Below are positions 14,241-21,066 of a stretch of DNA of 22,702 nucleotides, in pieces; position 1 is the first letter of the stretch, and every line of letters begins with the position of its first letter. The notes under the pieces are model-generated. The model did no database searches. It was not told the DNA's origin and was given only the letters and a program-made list of their open reading frames with translations. The DNA is from an uncultured Bacteroidales bacterium (GTDB taxonomy: Bacteria > Bacteroidota > Bacteroidia > Bacteroidales > UBA932). The stretch is from assembly GCA_902491795.1 (NCBI GenBank), contig CABUIX010000038.1, positions 1-22,702 on the forward strand, read 5' to 3'. The translations under genes and the position numbers were made by a program.

Positions 14241-14793
14241 GGTCGTCCATCCATTGATATGCAAGCCTCTCGCTGCCGTCCGTCAGGAAAATGGTACCGC
14301 AGTGCACGAAGCCGGCGGCGCTGAATGCATGCTGCATGATGATGTTGTCGCGGTGGGTGTCCGCCCGCAGCGAACCGCACTGGCGCTTGCTCCACTCGAA
14401 ACAGCAGTCGGCAATTCCGGAGAATGCCGGATCGCCGGCGAGACGGTGAATGGTGCAGTAGGGACGTTCAGCGTTGTTCGCTTCAGCGCCTGTGCCTGCA
14501 TCGAGCCACCTCCCTCCGTATATCTTCGCGTATGTCGGTTCCTTTCCGGGAATGAGGGCGAAACTGCCGACAATGCTCCCTGAGACCTCGATTACATACG
14601 AGACATTGCGTCTCATGTCCTCACGGAGCTCCCCAAGACCCGGATAGGCTCTTTTCTCCGGCCATTGAAGAGGATTCCCGCTCTCGCGCATTGTCTGCCT
14701 CGCCAGTGCATACAGCCGCAGCACCGACGGAATATCGGCTTCGGTTGTATGGCGGATGACAGCCCTGTCCTGTCCGATTCTTTTTCTTGTCAT
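14230..14793 (-). CDS. GNAT family N-acetyltransferase
   Basis: 187 residues from the ATG at 14793. The frame is open upstream to 15099, but that part overlaps the propeller gene, and family members begin near AVIRHTTEADIPSV (residues 11-24), so the later start is chosen. YVIEVSGSIVGSFALIPG (66-83) is the central beta hairpin. YCTIHRLAGDPAFSGIADCCFEW (112-134) covers the acetyl-CoA-binding loop, and LRADTHRDNIIMQHAFSAAGFVHCGTIFL (142-170) is the typical C-terminal part. The substrate is unknown. It overlaps the deoxyinosine glycosylase start, which suggests one mRNA. In-frame upstream codons such as ITFPTADELIPEIIDYL look protein-like, so a non-ATG start farther upstream is not excluded. Confidence 0.85.
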   Translation of the reverse strand: MTRKRIGQDRAVIRHTTEADIPSVLRLYALARQTMRESGNPLQWPEKRAYPGLGELREDMRRNVSYVIEVSGSIVGSFALIPGKEPTYAKIYGGRWLDAGTGAEANNAERPYCTIHRLAGDPAFSGIADCCFEWSKRQCGSLRADTHRDNIIMQHAFSAAGFVHCGTIFLTDGSERLAYQWMDDHEN

Positions 14794-14950
14794 TGCTGTT
14801 CTGCAGTGTTCGAGTGGATGTTCGGCTTCAAGACAGACAAGATAATCAATAATTTCAGGAATAAGCTCATCCGCTGTGGGGAAAGTGATATGGCTGCTTC
14901 CAGATGCTCCTCGTGGCGTCAGGCTGAAAAATGCCGGAGTGCTCACGGAT

Positions 14951-15002
14951 TCGCATTCAGGTTCAGTCGTCACGGTTCCGCCTTCACCTGATCTGAATGC
15001 GA
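14951..15002. repeat. 10-bp inverted repeat after the propeller gene
   Basis: TCGCATTCAG (14951-14960) pairs with CTGAATGCGA (14993-15002) over 10 bp, with an inner AGGT/ACCT pairing offset by two bases. It lies 24 bp downstream of the propeller stop (15026), upstream of the acetyltransferase start. There is no T-tract, so it is not a classic intrinsic terminator; it could protect the 3' end or act as a leader structure. Confidence 0.4.
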
Positions 15003-15025
15003 GTATATGGAGTCCCCGTCCTGTT

Positions 15026-16078
15026 CTACAGCTGCCATTTGAGAATATATGGCTCGTCGGCAGCGACAAGACCGTAGAGGATGTTGTTCTCCCGGTCAAT
15101 GTCGAAACAGGTCAGCTCGCTTTCGAAATGATAAGCTTTCCCGGGCTTTCCGTTCCAGTCGAAAGAGAGTATCGTGCGGGCTTGTGCCGCGAGCTGGGAA
15201 GGGTCTGTCAGTTCAAGGCCTATGTAGCCTACCATGAATCCCTTGTCGTTGCAGACTAGACAGTTGTGGATTTTATAGTTCGGTTTCTGCCGGTAGATCT
15301 TGCCGATGGGGACACTGATGAGTTCGGCTTTCTGCGTGACCGCTTCGGGTCCTGAGAGCCTGTGGGTAAGTTTCAGTTTGCCGTCGTATATGTCGATGTA
15401 TTCAAACGAAAGGCATGCGACTGCGGTATGCCGGGAATCGGGGGAGACAGCTATCTCGGATTGGAACAGAGCGTTGTCCGCAGGAGTGTCCGGAGAATCC
15501 TTGAGTACCGGGAATACTTTCACGCTGTCACAGGTCTCGCCGGACAGTGTCATCAAGTCCATCCTTCTTCCGGAGAAAGGGCTGGACAGCGCGAGCACCG
15601 ACTCCTCTCCGAACGGGACAGCTTTCATGAACTCGTCCTTCATGATGAAGGTCGTGTCCGACACGATGTCACCGTCGATTGAAACCCGCATCACCTTCCT
15701 GTCCTGTGTGCCTGAAAGCCAGATGTCCCCGTCCTTCACCGACATTTGGAATATGCTGAGCATTTCGCCGGGGCCGCGGCCTTTGCTGACATGGTACATG
15801 ACGGTGTCCTTCCGCGTGTCGACTATTGTCAGCATTCCTTCCGGGTGTGCATCGTCCTGCAGGACCAGGCGCCCTTCTCCGGCATATTTCATTCTGTACG
15901 GGCGCAGAAGGTCAAGACCCGGCACATTGACCGCTGCAGCATCCGAGTCTTTCATCTCCACTGTCTCGAAGTCATCCAGCGTGTAGAGTTCCACAGGGAC
16001 CTCTCCTCCCTGCCTGTGGGAGCACGATGCCAGAGCTATTATGCCCGCCATGGCACCAATTAGCGCAACGTGTTTCAT
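15026..16078 (-). CDS. TolB-like 6-bladed beta-propeller lipoprotein
   Basis: 350 residues. The signal peptide ends in IALASC (Cys19), predicting lipidation and envelope location. SKGRGPGEML (near residue 98) is the family motif, shared with the left-edge propeller (KKGRGPGEML). Repeated strands such as IWLSGTQDRKVMRVSIDGD and ILSFDWNGKPGKAYHFES mark the blades. Unlike the propellers in the left part, it has no NVEALA peptide or dyad promoter in front; upstream are a 28-bp tandem repeat and the duplicated rplI region. The gene after it, a GNAT acetyltransferase, is 232 bp away, so it may be a single-gene unit. Ligand unknown. Confidence 0.87.
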   Translation of the reverse strand: MKHVALIGAMAGIIALASCSHRQGGEVPVELYTLDDFETVEMKDSDAAAVNVPGLDLLRPYRMKYAGEGRLVLQDDAHPEGMLTIVDTRKDTVMYHVSKGRGPGEMLSIFQMSVKDGDIWLSGTQDRKVMRVSIDGDIVSDTTFIMKDEFMKAVPFGEESVLALSSPFSGRRMDLMTLSGETCDSVKVFPVLKDSPDTPADNALFQSEIAVSPDSRHTAVACLSFEYIDIYDGKLKLTHRLSGPEAVTQKAELISVPIGKIYRQKPNYKIHNCLVCNDKGFMVGYIGLELTDPSQLAAQARTILSFDWNGKPGKAYHFESELTCFDIDRENNILYGLVAADEPYILKWQL

Positions 16079-16184
16079 GATAAGCTAAAATTTCTTTTCC
16101 GGAAATAGGTTTACCGTGGTTGAACAATATATAGATAGAATCTCTTTTATAAGTTGATGCCTGTCTTAGTGTTACTGTAGGTGA

Positions 16185-16261
16185 CTGAAGGAATAGAATC
16201 CGTTGCAAATGAATATAGGAACAAAATCCATTGTTGACAAATATAGGAACAAAATCCATTG
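16185..16261. repeat. 28-bp tandem repeat, three copies
   Basis: ATATAGGAACAAAATCCATTG stands at 16213-16233 and 16241-16261 without mismatch (21 bp each, 28-bp period). A degenerate third copy at 16185-16205 has 15 of 21 matches. The array lies about 110 bp upstream of the propeller at 16078. It could be a set of protein-binding sites or a small expanding repeat. Confidence 0.7.
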
Positions 16262-16428
16262 CCAATACTTAATCAATCCGAATGAAACGGGATGATCAGT
16301 ATACCGGTGCACGTCGCACCTGCTGCTTGGTTCTGCTGCACCGTTCCGCCGCGCAGGTATATGATCTCCCGTCAATCGAATCGGCTGCCTGACATTCTGA
16401 AGTGAAGAGCATTCTGCATCCGGATCAC
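16262..16428. other. Gap upstream of the repeat block, no gene seen
   Basis: Between the 28-bp tandem repeat and the start of direct repeat copy 1 I see no convincing reading frame. The minus-strand frame that crosses it uses the tandem repeat and the palindromes as codons. No clear promoter or terminator is visible. Confidence 0.4.
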
Positions 16429-16662
16429 AAAAATGCCTGTGCGTTCGGATTTTGTAACATACTGACAATGAGTGATTTGGCATTTTAAACCGCACAGACA
16501 AGGGCAATCAGAACCCGTCTTCCTGTGCGGCTGATATTGGGAAGTACTTGAATGTCAATGTGTTGCTGATTGATGCCGCACAGGAAGATTTTCAGCGTGT
16601 GCCGCTTTTGGCTTTTCCGAACCATTGCTCCGTTGCTTTGCCGTGGTCTGCCGGCACCGCGA

Positions 16663-16737
16663 GCCGTCAGGTGGTTGCGGAAGAGGCAGGCTTTTCCCCG
16701 AATCCATCGCCTGCCGCGGCCGCAACCACCTGACGGC
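16663..16737. repeat. Long extragenic palindrome, copy 1
   Basis: GCCGTCAGGTGGTTGCGG (16663-16680) is an exact 18-bp inverted match of 16720-16737. A nested GGCAGGC/GCCTGCC pairing lies in the loop. The right arm followed by CGAC recurs alone at 16772-16792. The counterpart in the other direct repeat is 19037-19054 with 19093-19110 (one mispair, one changed end), with another solitary arm at 19136-19155. Confidence 0.8.
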
Positions 16738-16823
16738 GACGGCACGAAAGCAATCATTCGGCAAATGCTAGCCGCAACCACCTGACGGCGACCACCGGCA
16801 GGCAACCGCACGAAGGAACGAAT

Positions 16824-16864
16824 ACAAAAAGAAACCGGTTCCCGGCCAAAAGACCAGAAACCGG
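16824..16864 (-). terminator. Intrinsic terminator, duplicated copy
   Basis: On the minus strand, CCGGTTTCTGGTC, loop TTTT, then GGCCGGGAACCGG, pairs over 13 bp with G-U pairs, followed by TTTCTTTTTG. It is the copy of the rplI terminator at 19207-19247 and now stands after the rplI remnant, where it would end transcripts from the four-domain lipoprotein gene. Confidence 0.8.
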
Positions 16865-16894
16865 CTCCGATATACCACAAGTGGAACAGCCGAA

Positions 16895-17066
16895 TTACTC
16901 GGCAACCTGGACAGAGGTAACGGCACCTGAGTGCACTCTGGCGCAGAGCCTCCTTGTGCTGCTTGAGGCAGACTATGTCCCTACCGATTCATAATTACGG
17001 CGAACAAGATAATTGAGAACGTAGTCGGTCTTTGCTTTAACCACATCTCCAGCCTTGCCGGGAGTT
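16895..17066 (-). pseudogene. rplI: Remnant of rplI (ribosomal protein L9)
   Basis: The stretch aligns with the intact rplI at 19278-19721. It keeps the TAA and last codon (16895-16900) and then jumps to GGCAACCTGGACAGAGGTAA, matching 19425 onward. The 141 bp missing between are bounded by a CTC present at both ends. A second loss of about 100 bp follows ACGGCACC. From CTCTGGCGCAGAG on it follows the gene to about codon 13, with scattered substitutions, and stops before the rplI start codon. The L9 reading frame is lost. The remnant ends 3 bp from the stop of the four-domain lipoprotein, so it forms that gene's 3' trailer, followed by the copied terminator. Confidence 0.9.
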
Positions 17067-17069
17067 GTC

Positions 17070-18668
17070 TCATTGCTGTGCCGGAGCTTCGGCCTCGTGT
17101 GCATCGCCGTTCTCATCGACAGTGAAGAATACCTTCTGCATGCCTGTCGTGAGTTCGCCTTCTGAACTCAGTCCGAATGTGTATGCCATGTAGAGAGTGC
17201 CAGGGTTGACCGTGTCAATTTCTGAGGAGAAGATGAAGGTCTGGTCTCCCTGGAGGAAAAGTCCGAACATGTCGAATAATTCAGGCAGGCTTATTCCTTC
17301 GGCAGCAGCCATTTCTGCCCACATAGCAATGTCATCGGCAAGATATTCCGCATCGGAAGCATATTCTGCATAGAAATCAGCTTCGCCGACCATCCCGACG
17401 TAGGTCATTTCCTTGTCTGCCGGAACAACGCTTACGCTGAGGCCTTCATCCGTGACCCCGTTGACCTTTATGGTGCAGTCCATGGGATCTTCAGGTCCGG
17501 ATGAGGGAGAAAGCGTCTTGAATGTTTCGGAAAGCTGGACTTCTGTGGTGTGGCGACCCTTGTTGTCAAGGCCGACGGCAACCACGTAATATTCCGTTGA
17601 TGCGTCCAGCGTTGTGTAGGTAAAGCTGTCGTTTCCTGTCACGGAGACCATGGAGGCTGCGGCTTCGGGAGTTATTTCGAATCCGTATTCATCCGACAGG
17701 GCTTCGGCTATGATGGCGAGACCGTCGTCCATAAGCTTGTCAAGTCCCTCACCGCTAATGTAGCTGTCCACGAGAGGTTTGTTGTAGACCTGCCAGAAAT
17801 ATGTCGTCGAAGCATTGCTGGGCATCACGGTGATGCTGGCGCCGCTCATGCTGATGTCCTTGATGTCAAAATCAAAGGTGCAATCCTGGGGGACAAGTTC
17901 TCCGCCTGCCGAGTGGAAGGGAACCAGTGTCACCGAAGTGGTTGGATAGCCCCCGAGGTAGCCGAAAACGACGGCATAGTAGTCTGTGTCTTCTTCCAGT
18001 ATCCTCGAAAAGTCACGTTCAACGCTGCCAGTCTCGATACAGTTGTCGATAAGGCCCCCATAAATTCCGATAATATGCTCGGCCAGCCTCTCTTCGGGAA
18101 CGTCGGTCAGTCTGTCGGCTTCAATGCAGTCGAGAAAATATGGATCATCGTTGGCAGCTGTCACGGTCACGACGCCTGTTTCGGCGTTCACCGATACCTC
18201 AAGCTTGTTTTCTGAAGGTGCAACTGCAGTAGTGGTCACGAATTCGTAGACGGGGTCGAGCGTTATCTTTCCTCCTTCGCCGACACCGAAAGCCAGGATT
18301 GCATAATTGCGCTTGGGCTTGATGGTCCATAGTTCACCGGCTTCGACCGTAAGGTCTCCCTGGTGGACGAATTCTCCGTCGGCCTTGGTCCAGTCTACCA
18401 TTCCGGATTCATTGGCTATCTGCACGAAACCTTCGGCCACTGCCATCGGGTCGCCGAGATTGTCATAACTTTCACGTGTGGTGATACCAACGTAGTAGAG
18501 GGTCTTGGGATCAGAACTCTTGACGTTTACCGTGAAGGTTGTAGCCTCGATGTTGGAGATGGTCAGTTCAAGTGACGGCTCTGTCGGGGTTACAGGGGTT
18601 TTGGTACAATTTGCTGCCAGCACAGCCGCAGCAACGATTGCACTCGCCCTCAAAAACAGATTTTTCAT
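17070..18668 (-). CDS. Four-domain secreted or surface protein, function unknown
   Basis: 532 residues. The N-terminus is a signal sequence ending LAANC (Cys21); Asn just before the Cys is unusual for a lipobox, so lipidation is likely but not certain. Four consecutive domains of about 100-125 residues start near residues 32, 155, 262 and 397. Each opens with paired strands of the type C.I.V.......SV.P....TYY, has an acidic helical part, then a strand like TEYYVVAVG.....GRHTTEV and FKT. The layout is fibronectin-III-like with a helical insert. Domain 2 is the most reduced. The tail (GDAHEAEAPAQQ) is low complexity. The gene stands alone between two direct repeats carrying rplI sequence. No family name can be given with confidence. 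Confidence 0.8.
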   Translation of the reverse strand: MKNLFLRASAIVAAAVLAANCTKTPVTPTEPSLELTISNIEATTFTVNVKSSDPKTLYYVGITTRESYDNLGDPMAVAEGFVQIANESGMVDWTKADGEFVHQGDLTVEAGELWTIKPKRNYAILAFGVGEGGKITLDPVYEFVTTTAVAPSENKLEVSVNAETGVVTVTAANDDPYFLDCIEADRLTDVPEERLAEHIIGIYGGLIDNCIETGSVERDFSRILEEDTDYYAVVFGYLGGYPTTSVTLVPFHSAGGELVPQDCTFDFDIKDISMSGASITVMPSNASTTYFWQVYNKPLVDSYISGEGLDKLMDDGLAIIAEALSDEYGFEITPEAAASMVSVTGNDSFTYTTLDASTEYYVVAVGLDNKGRHTTEVQLSETFKTLSPSSGPEDPMDCTIKVNGVTDEGLSVSVVPADKEMTYVGMVGEADFYAEYASDAEYLADDIAMWAEMAAAEGISLPELFDMFGLFLQGDQTFIFSSEIDTVNPGTLYMAYTFGLSSEGELTTGMQKVFFTVDENGDAHEAEAPAQQ

Positions 18669-18753
18669 AAAATGGATTTGGTGTTTGAAATGATTGAATG
18701 GTGTTGCTTGTAAATTATCAGCGGTATTAAGATAATTGTTCGAATCTTTCGCC

Positions 18754-18783
18754 TAAAGGTAATATTTTTTATTCATTTGCAAA
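18754..18783 (-). promoter_or_regulatory. Possible promoter of the four-domain protein gene
   Basis: On the minus strand TTTG, 18 nt, TACCTTTA: one base off TAnnTTTG and one base short of the usual spacing. It lies about 90 nt upstream of the ATG at 18668, just outside direct repeat copy 2. Confidence 0.4.
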
Positions 18784-18802
18784 CATTTTGCGTCTGACTC
18801 GT

Positions 18803-19287
18803 AAAAATGCCTGTGCGCCCGGATTCAGTAATTTATTGACAATGAGCGATCTGATATTTCTGATCTCACAGTCATGGGCTATCAGAACCCGTCTTCCTGT
18901 GCGGCTGATATTGGTAAATGCTTGAATGCTAATATGTTGCTGATTGATGCCGCACAGGCATATTTTCGGCGTGCTCTGCTTCTGGCTTTCCCGGCCAATC
19001 GCACCGCCGACCTGCCGTATCATGCCGGCACTGCGAGCCGTCAGGAGGTTGCGGAAGAGGCAGGCTTTTCCCGAATCCATCGCCTGCCGCGGCCGCAACC
19101 ACCTGACGGTGGCCACCCGCCGGCGACCGCACAAAGGCAACCACCTGACGGCGACCACCAGAAGGCAGGCGTCAGCAAGCCCGCCGGCGACCGCGATTGA
19201 CCAAATACAAAAAGAAACCGGTTCCCGGTCAAAAGACCAGAAACCGGCTCCGATATACCACAAGTGGAACAGCCGAATTACTCAGCA
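18803..19287. repeat. Direct repeat copy 2 (non-coding part, after rplI)
   Basis: This is the counterpart of 16429-16900: AAAAATGCCTGTGCG at 18803, the 10-bp inverted repeat 18896-18905 with 18949-18958, the long palindrome 19037-19110, and the terminator. The similarity continues into the intact rplI. It fills the gap between rplI and the four-domain protein; no separate gene is supported here. Confidence 0.85.
19207..19247 (-). terminator. Intrinsic terminator of the rpsF-rpsR-rplI operon
   Basis: On the minus strand CCGGTTTCTGGTC, loop TTTT, then GACCGGGAACCGG, forms a 13-bp stem with two G-U pairs, directly followed by TTTCTTTTTG. It starts 30 bp after the rplI stop codon. Confidence 0.92.
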
Positions 19288-19721
19288 GCCACAACAGTAA
19301 CCTTGATGTCGGCAAAAACGCCCTTGTAGCACTTGACCTTGCCTTCGAACTCACCGAGCTCCTTGATGTCGGCGATGGTGATGTTCTTGCGGTCAACCTC
19401 AACGCTGGCAGCAGCAAGCGCCTCGGCAACCTGGGCAGAAGTAACGGCACCGTAAAGCTTGCCGTTCTCGCCAACCTTGGCAGCGATCTTGATGTCAACT
19501 GCGCTGATCTTGGCAGCCAGCAGCTGGGCATCGGCAACAAGCTTGGCCTCTTTGTGAGCTCTCTGGCGCAGAGTCTCCTCGTGCTGCTTGATGGCAGACT
19601 TGGTTCCTACAGACGCGTAACCCTGGGGAACAAGATAATTGAGAGCGTAACCGGTCTTTACTTCAACCACATCTCCGGCCTCGCCGAGATTGGCAACTTC
19701 TTTCTTAAGTATGATTTTCAT
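19278..19721 (-). CDS. rplI: 50S ribosomal protein L9 (bL9)
   Basis: 147 residues, the usual length. The N-terminal domain starts MKIILKKEVANLGEAGDVVEVKTGYALNYLVPQG, with the conserved Gly/Lys pattern that binds 23S rRNA. A long central helix (residues about 45-75) links to the C-terminal domain with KLYGAVTSAQVAEAL. L9 sits on the 50S subunit near the L1 stalk and affects frame maintenance. The ATG at 19721 is 10 bp after the rpsR stop with no Shine-Dalgarno sequence, in contrast to rpsR. It is last in the operon and followed by a strong terminator. A decayed copy lies at 16895-17066. Confidence 0.97.
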   Translation of the reverse strand: MKIILKKEVANLGEAGDVVEVKTGYALNYLVPQGYASVGTKSAIKQHEETLRQRAHKEAKLVADAQLLAAKISAVDIKIAAKVGENGKLYGAVTSAQVAEALAAASVEVDRKNITIADIKELGEFEGKVKCYKGVFADIKVTVVAAE

Positions 19722-19731
19722 AACGCTTCAA

Positions 19732-20004
19732 TTATTTAAGGAGGTCAGTAACGTAAGGAAGAAGAGCGAGTGAGCGTGCACGCTTCACTGCCTGAGCCAC
19801 TTTGCGCTGGAACTTGAGAGAAGTTCCGGTGATGCGGCGGGGAAGGATCTTGCCCTGCTCGTTGAGGAACTTCTTCAGGAACTCAGGATCCTTGTAGTCT
19901 ACATATTTGATTCCTGCCTTCTTGAAACGGCAGTATTTCTTCTTGCGAACCTCTACGGTAGGAGGGTTCAGGTAACGGATTTCGTTGTTTGTTGAATTAG
20001 CCAT
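19732..20004 (-). CDS. rpsR: 30S ribosomal protein S18 (bS18)
   Basis: 90 residues. The signature KKYCRFKKAGIKYVDYKDPEFLKKFLNEQGKILPRRITGTSLKFQRKVAQAVKRARSLALLPY is that of S18, which pairs with S6 on the 30S platform. The ATG at 20004 is preceded by AAAGGAGG with 7 nt spacing. In Bacteroidetes, S18, S6 and S21 help to hide the anti-Shine-Dalgarno end of 16S rRNA, so a strong Shine-Dalgarno sequence at exactly this gene is striking. It is the middle gene of the rpsF-rpsR-rplI operon, 13 bp after rpsF. Confidence 0.98.
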   Translation of the reverse strand: MANSTNNEIRYLNPPTVEVRKKKYCRFKKAGIKYVDYKDPEFLKKFLNEQGKILPRRITGTSLKFQRKVAQAVKRARSLALLPYVTDLLK

Positions 20005-20010
20005 GATGAT

Positions 20011-20019
20011 TCCTCCTTT
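20011..20019 (-). promoter_or_regulatory. Strong Shine-Dalgarno sequence of rpsR
   Basis: On the minus strand AAAGGAGGA, overlapping the rpsF stop codon (TAAAGGAGG), with 7 nt between GGAGG and ATG. None of the other starts I examined in this window has a comparable site, as expected for this phylum. Confidence 0.85.
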
Positions 20020-20446
20020 ATGCTTCTACGGTTTCAGTTTCAGGCTCGGCTGCAACCTCGTCCTCCTGGACAGCAGGCTGGGCCGGCTCAACAGCCTTGG
20101 GAGCGGCAGCCTTTGCTGCGCGGGTCTGACGGCGATGCTCTGCGTATGCCACTGCATGCTTGTCGAGGGCTACGGTCAGGTAGCGGAGAATGCGCTCGTC
20201 ACGATGGTACTGAGTCTCAAGGGTGGCAACGAATGCAGGGTCAGCCTTGAACTCAATCAGGTAGTAGAATCCTGATGTCTTGTGCTGGATGGGGTATGCG
20301 AGCTGCTTGAGACCCCAGTCCTCCTGGTACACGATCTCGCCGCCGTTGTCGGTGATGAGCTTTGTGTACTTGGCAACCGCTTCCTTCATCTGGGCTTCAG
20401 ACAAAACGGGAGTTGCAATGAAAACGGTTTCGTACTGTTTGATCAT
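20018..20446 (-). CDS. rpsF: 30S ribosomal protein S6 (bS6)
   Basis: 142 residues. MIKQYETVFIATPVLSEAQ, the middle DWGLKQLAYPIQHKTSGFYYLIEF and RDERILRYLTVAL are the conserved ferredoxin-like fold of S6. The last 30 or so residues form an Ala/Pro/Glu tail (VQEDEVAAEPETETVEA), an acidic extension seen in many S6 proteins. It is first in the operon, with its own promoter at 20496-20527 and a leader hairpin. The start at 20446 has an A-rich upstream sequence (AAACAAATACAAACAAA) and no Shine-Dalgarno sequence, typical of strong translation starts in Bacteroidetes. Confidence 0.97.
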   Translation of the reverse strand: MIKQYETVFIATPVLSEAQMKEAVAKYTKLITDNGGEIVYQEDWGLKQLAYPIQHKTSGFYYLIEFKADPAFVATLETQYHRDERILRYLTVALDKHAVAYAEHRRQTRAAKAAAPKAVEPAQPAVQEDEVAAEPETETVEA

Positions 20447-20474
20447 TTTGTTTGTATTTGTTTAAAATTGAAAA

Positions 20475-20491
20475 CCCCTCATTTTGAGGGG
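20475..20491 (-). terminator. Hairpin in the rpsF leader, probably terminator of parE-plsC transcripts
   Basis: On the minus strand CCCCTC, loop AAAAT, GAGGGG, then TTTTCAATTTT. It lies 23 bp after the acyltransferase stop. The rpsF promoter's expected start point falls within or just before it, so upstream transcripts would be ended while rpsF transcripts would carry only part of it or a 5' hairpin. Confidence 0.6.
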
Positions 20492-20495
20492 GCTG

Positions 20496-20527
20496 CAAAG
20501 ATATAAATAATTTTCAATGTGTGCAAT
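20496..20527 (-). promoter_or_regulatory. rpsF operon promoter
   Basis: On the minus strand ATTG, 20 nt, TATCTTTG, an exact TAnnTTTG -7 box. The -33 element overlaps the last codons of the acyltransferase gene. It is about 50 nt upstream of the rpsF ATG. Confidence 0.75.
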
Positions 20528-21062
20528 ACCCTTCAGGGTGCTTTGCGGTGAGGTGCAGAGCCTCATATTTCTGCTGTATCAGGGCGGTGTCAGCCTTCGC
20601 GTCGTCGGTGCAGATGAACCTCTCTCCGATGCTCACGCGCTTCTTGCCCCAGTCAAAATACCCGAGGTAGACCGGGCAGTTGAGTGCCCTCGCGATCGTG
20701 TGGTATCCCATCTTCCACCTCTTGACAGCCTTTCTCGTGCCTTCCGGAGCGATGCAGAGATGGAACTCTCCCTTTGCGGCTTCCATTTCCGAAATGACGC
20801 TCTTGACCACGGTCGCTCCGTTGGTCCTGTCGACCGGGATGCAGCCGAACTTTCGCAGCAGCCAGCCGAGCGGTCCGACGAAGAACTCCTTCTTGATCAT
20901 CACATGGGCCGTGTGCCCGAGGCTCTTGTAGTAGAAATACGACACGATGAAGTCAGCGATGCTGGTGTGCGGGACGCCCAGGATCACGCATTTCTCTTCC
21001 GGAGCCGGGCCGCTGTCGGCTTTCCAGCCCCATATTTTCATCACGAGTCCGTAGAAGTTCAT
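20514..21062 (-). CDS. PlsC-like lysophospholipid/1-acylglycerol-3-phosphate acyltransferase family protein
   Basis: 182 residues, short for the family. PHTSIADF holds the catalytic HX4D (His32, Asp37), and APEGTRK holds the EGTR block (Glu107-Arg110) that binds the phosphate of the acceptor. KKEFFVGPLGWLLRKFGCIPVDRT (57-80) is the conserved middle motif. The enzyme should transfer an acyl chain to a glycerolipid-type acceptor at the inner membrane; the real acceptor could differ. The start is 4 bp after the parE stop, so the two share an mRNA. The pair has no obvious functional link. Confidence 0.88.
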   Translation of the reverse strand: MNFYGLVMKIWGWKADSGPAPEEKCVILGVPHTSIADFIVSYFYYKSLGHTAHVMIKKEFFVGPLGWLLRKFGCIPVDRTNGATVVKSVISEMEAAKGEFHLCIAPEGTRKAVKRWKMGYHTIARALNCPVYLGYFDWGKKRVSIGERFICTDDAKADTALIQQKYEALHLTAKHPEGYCTH

Positions 21063-21066
21063 TTCG

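Larger units (their letters stand above)
16429..17066. repeat. Direct repeat copy 1 (downstream of the four-domain lipoprotein)
   Basis: From AAAAATGCCTGTGCG onward this stretch follows the sequence starting at 18803 in order. Shared parts are CAGAACCCGTCTTCCTGTGCGG, a GTTGCTGATTGATGCCGCACAGG segment, the palindrome around GGTTGCGGAAGAGGCAGGC, the terminator, and rplI sequence. Similarity is broken by small insertions and deletions, so the duplication is not recent. It also contains a perfect 14-bp inverted repeat (16518-16531 with 16575-16588). Reading frames crossing both copies look related only because the DNA is. Confidence 0.85.

Noticed and set aside
14940..15005. Riboswitch (cobalamin-like) before the acetyltransferase
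   Set aside because: There is a 10-bp stem, but I cannot find the conserved core boxes, and the gene is not of a cobalamin pathway.
14794..15099. N-terminal extension of the acetyltransferase to 15099
   Set aside because: The first part overlaps the propeller gene and the GNAT fold starts after the ATG at 14793; some upstream codons look protein-like, which is noted in the entry.
16485..16880. 131-residue minus-strand frame starting MWYIGAGFWSF, with a relative at 18769-19263
   Set aside because: The two frames look like paralogous proteins, but both begin beside the terminator and run through the palindromes; the resemblance follows from the direct repeat of the DNA, and indels shift parts of the frame.
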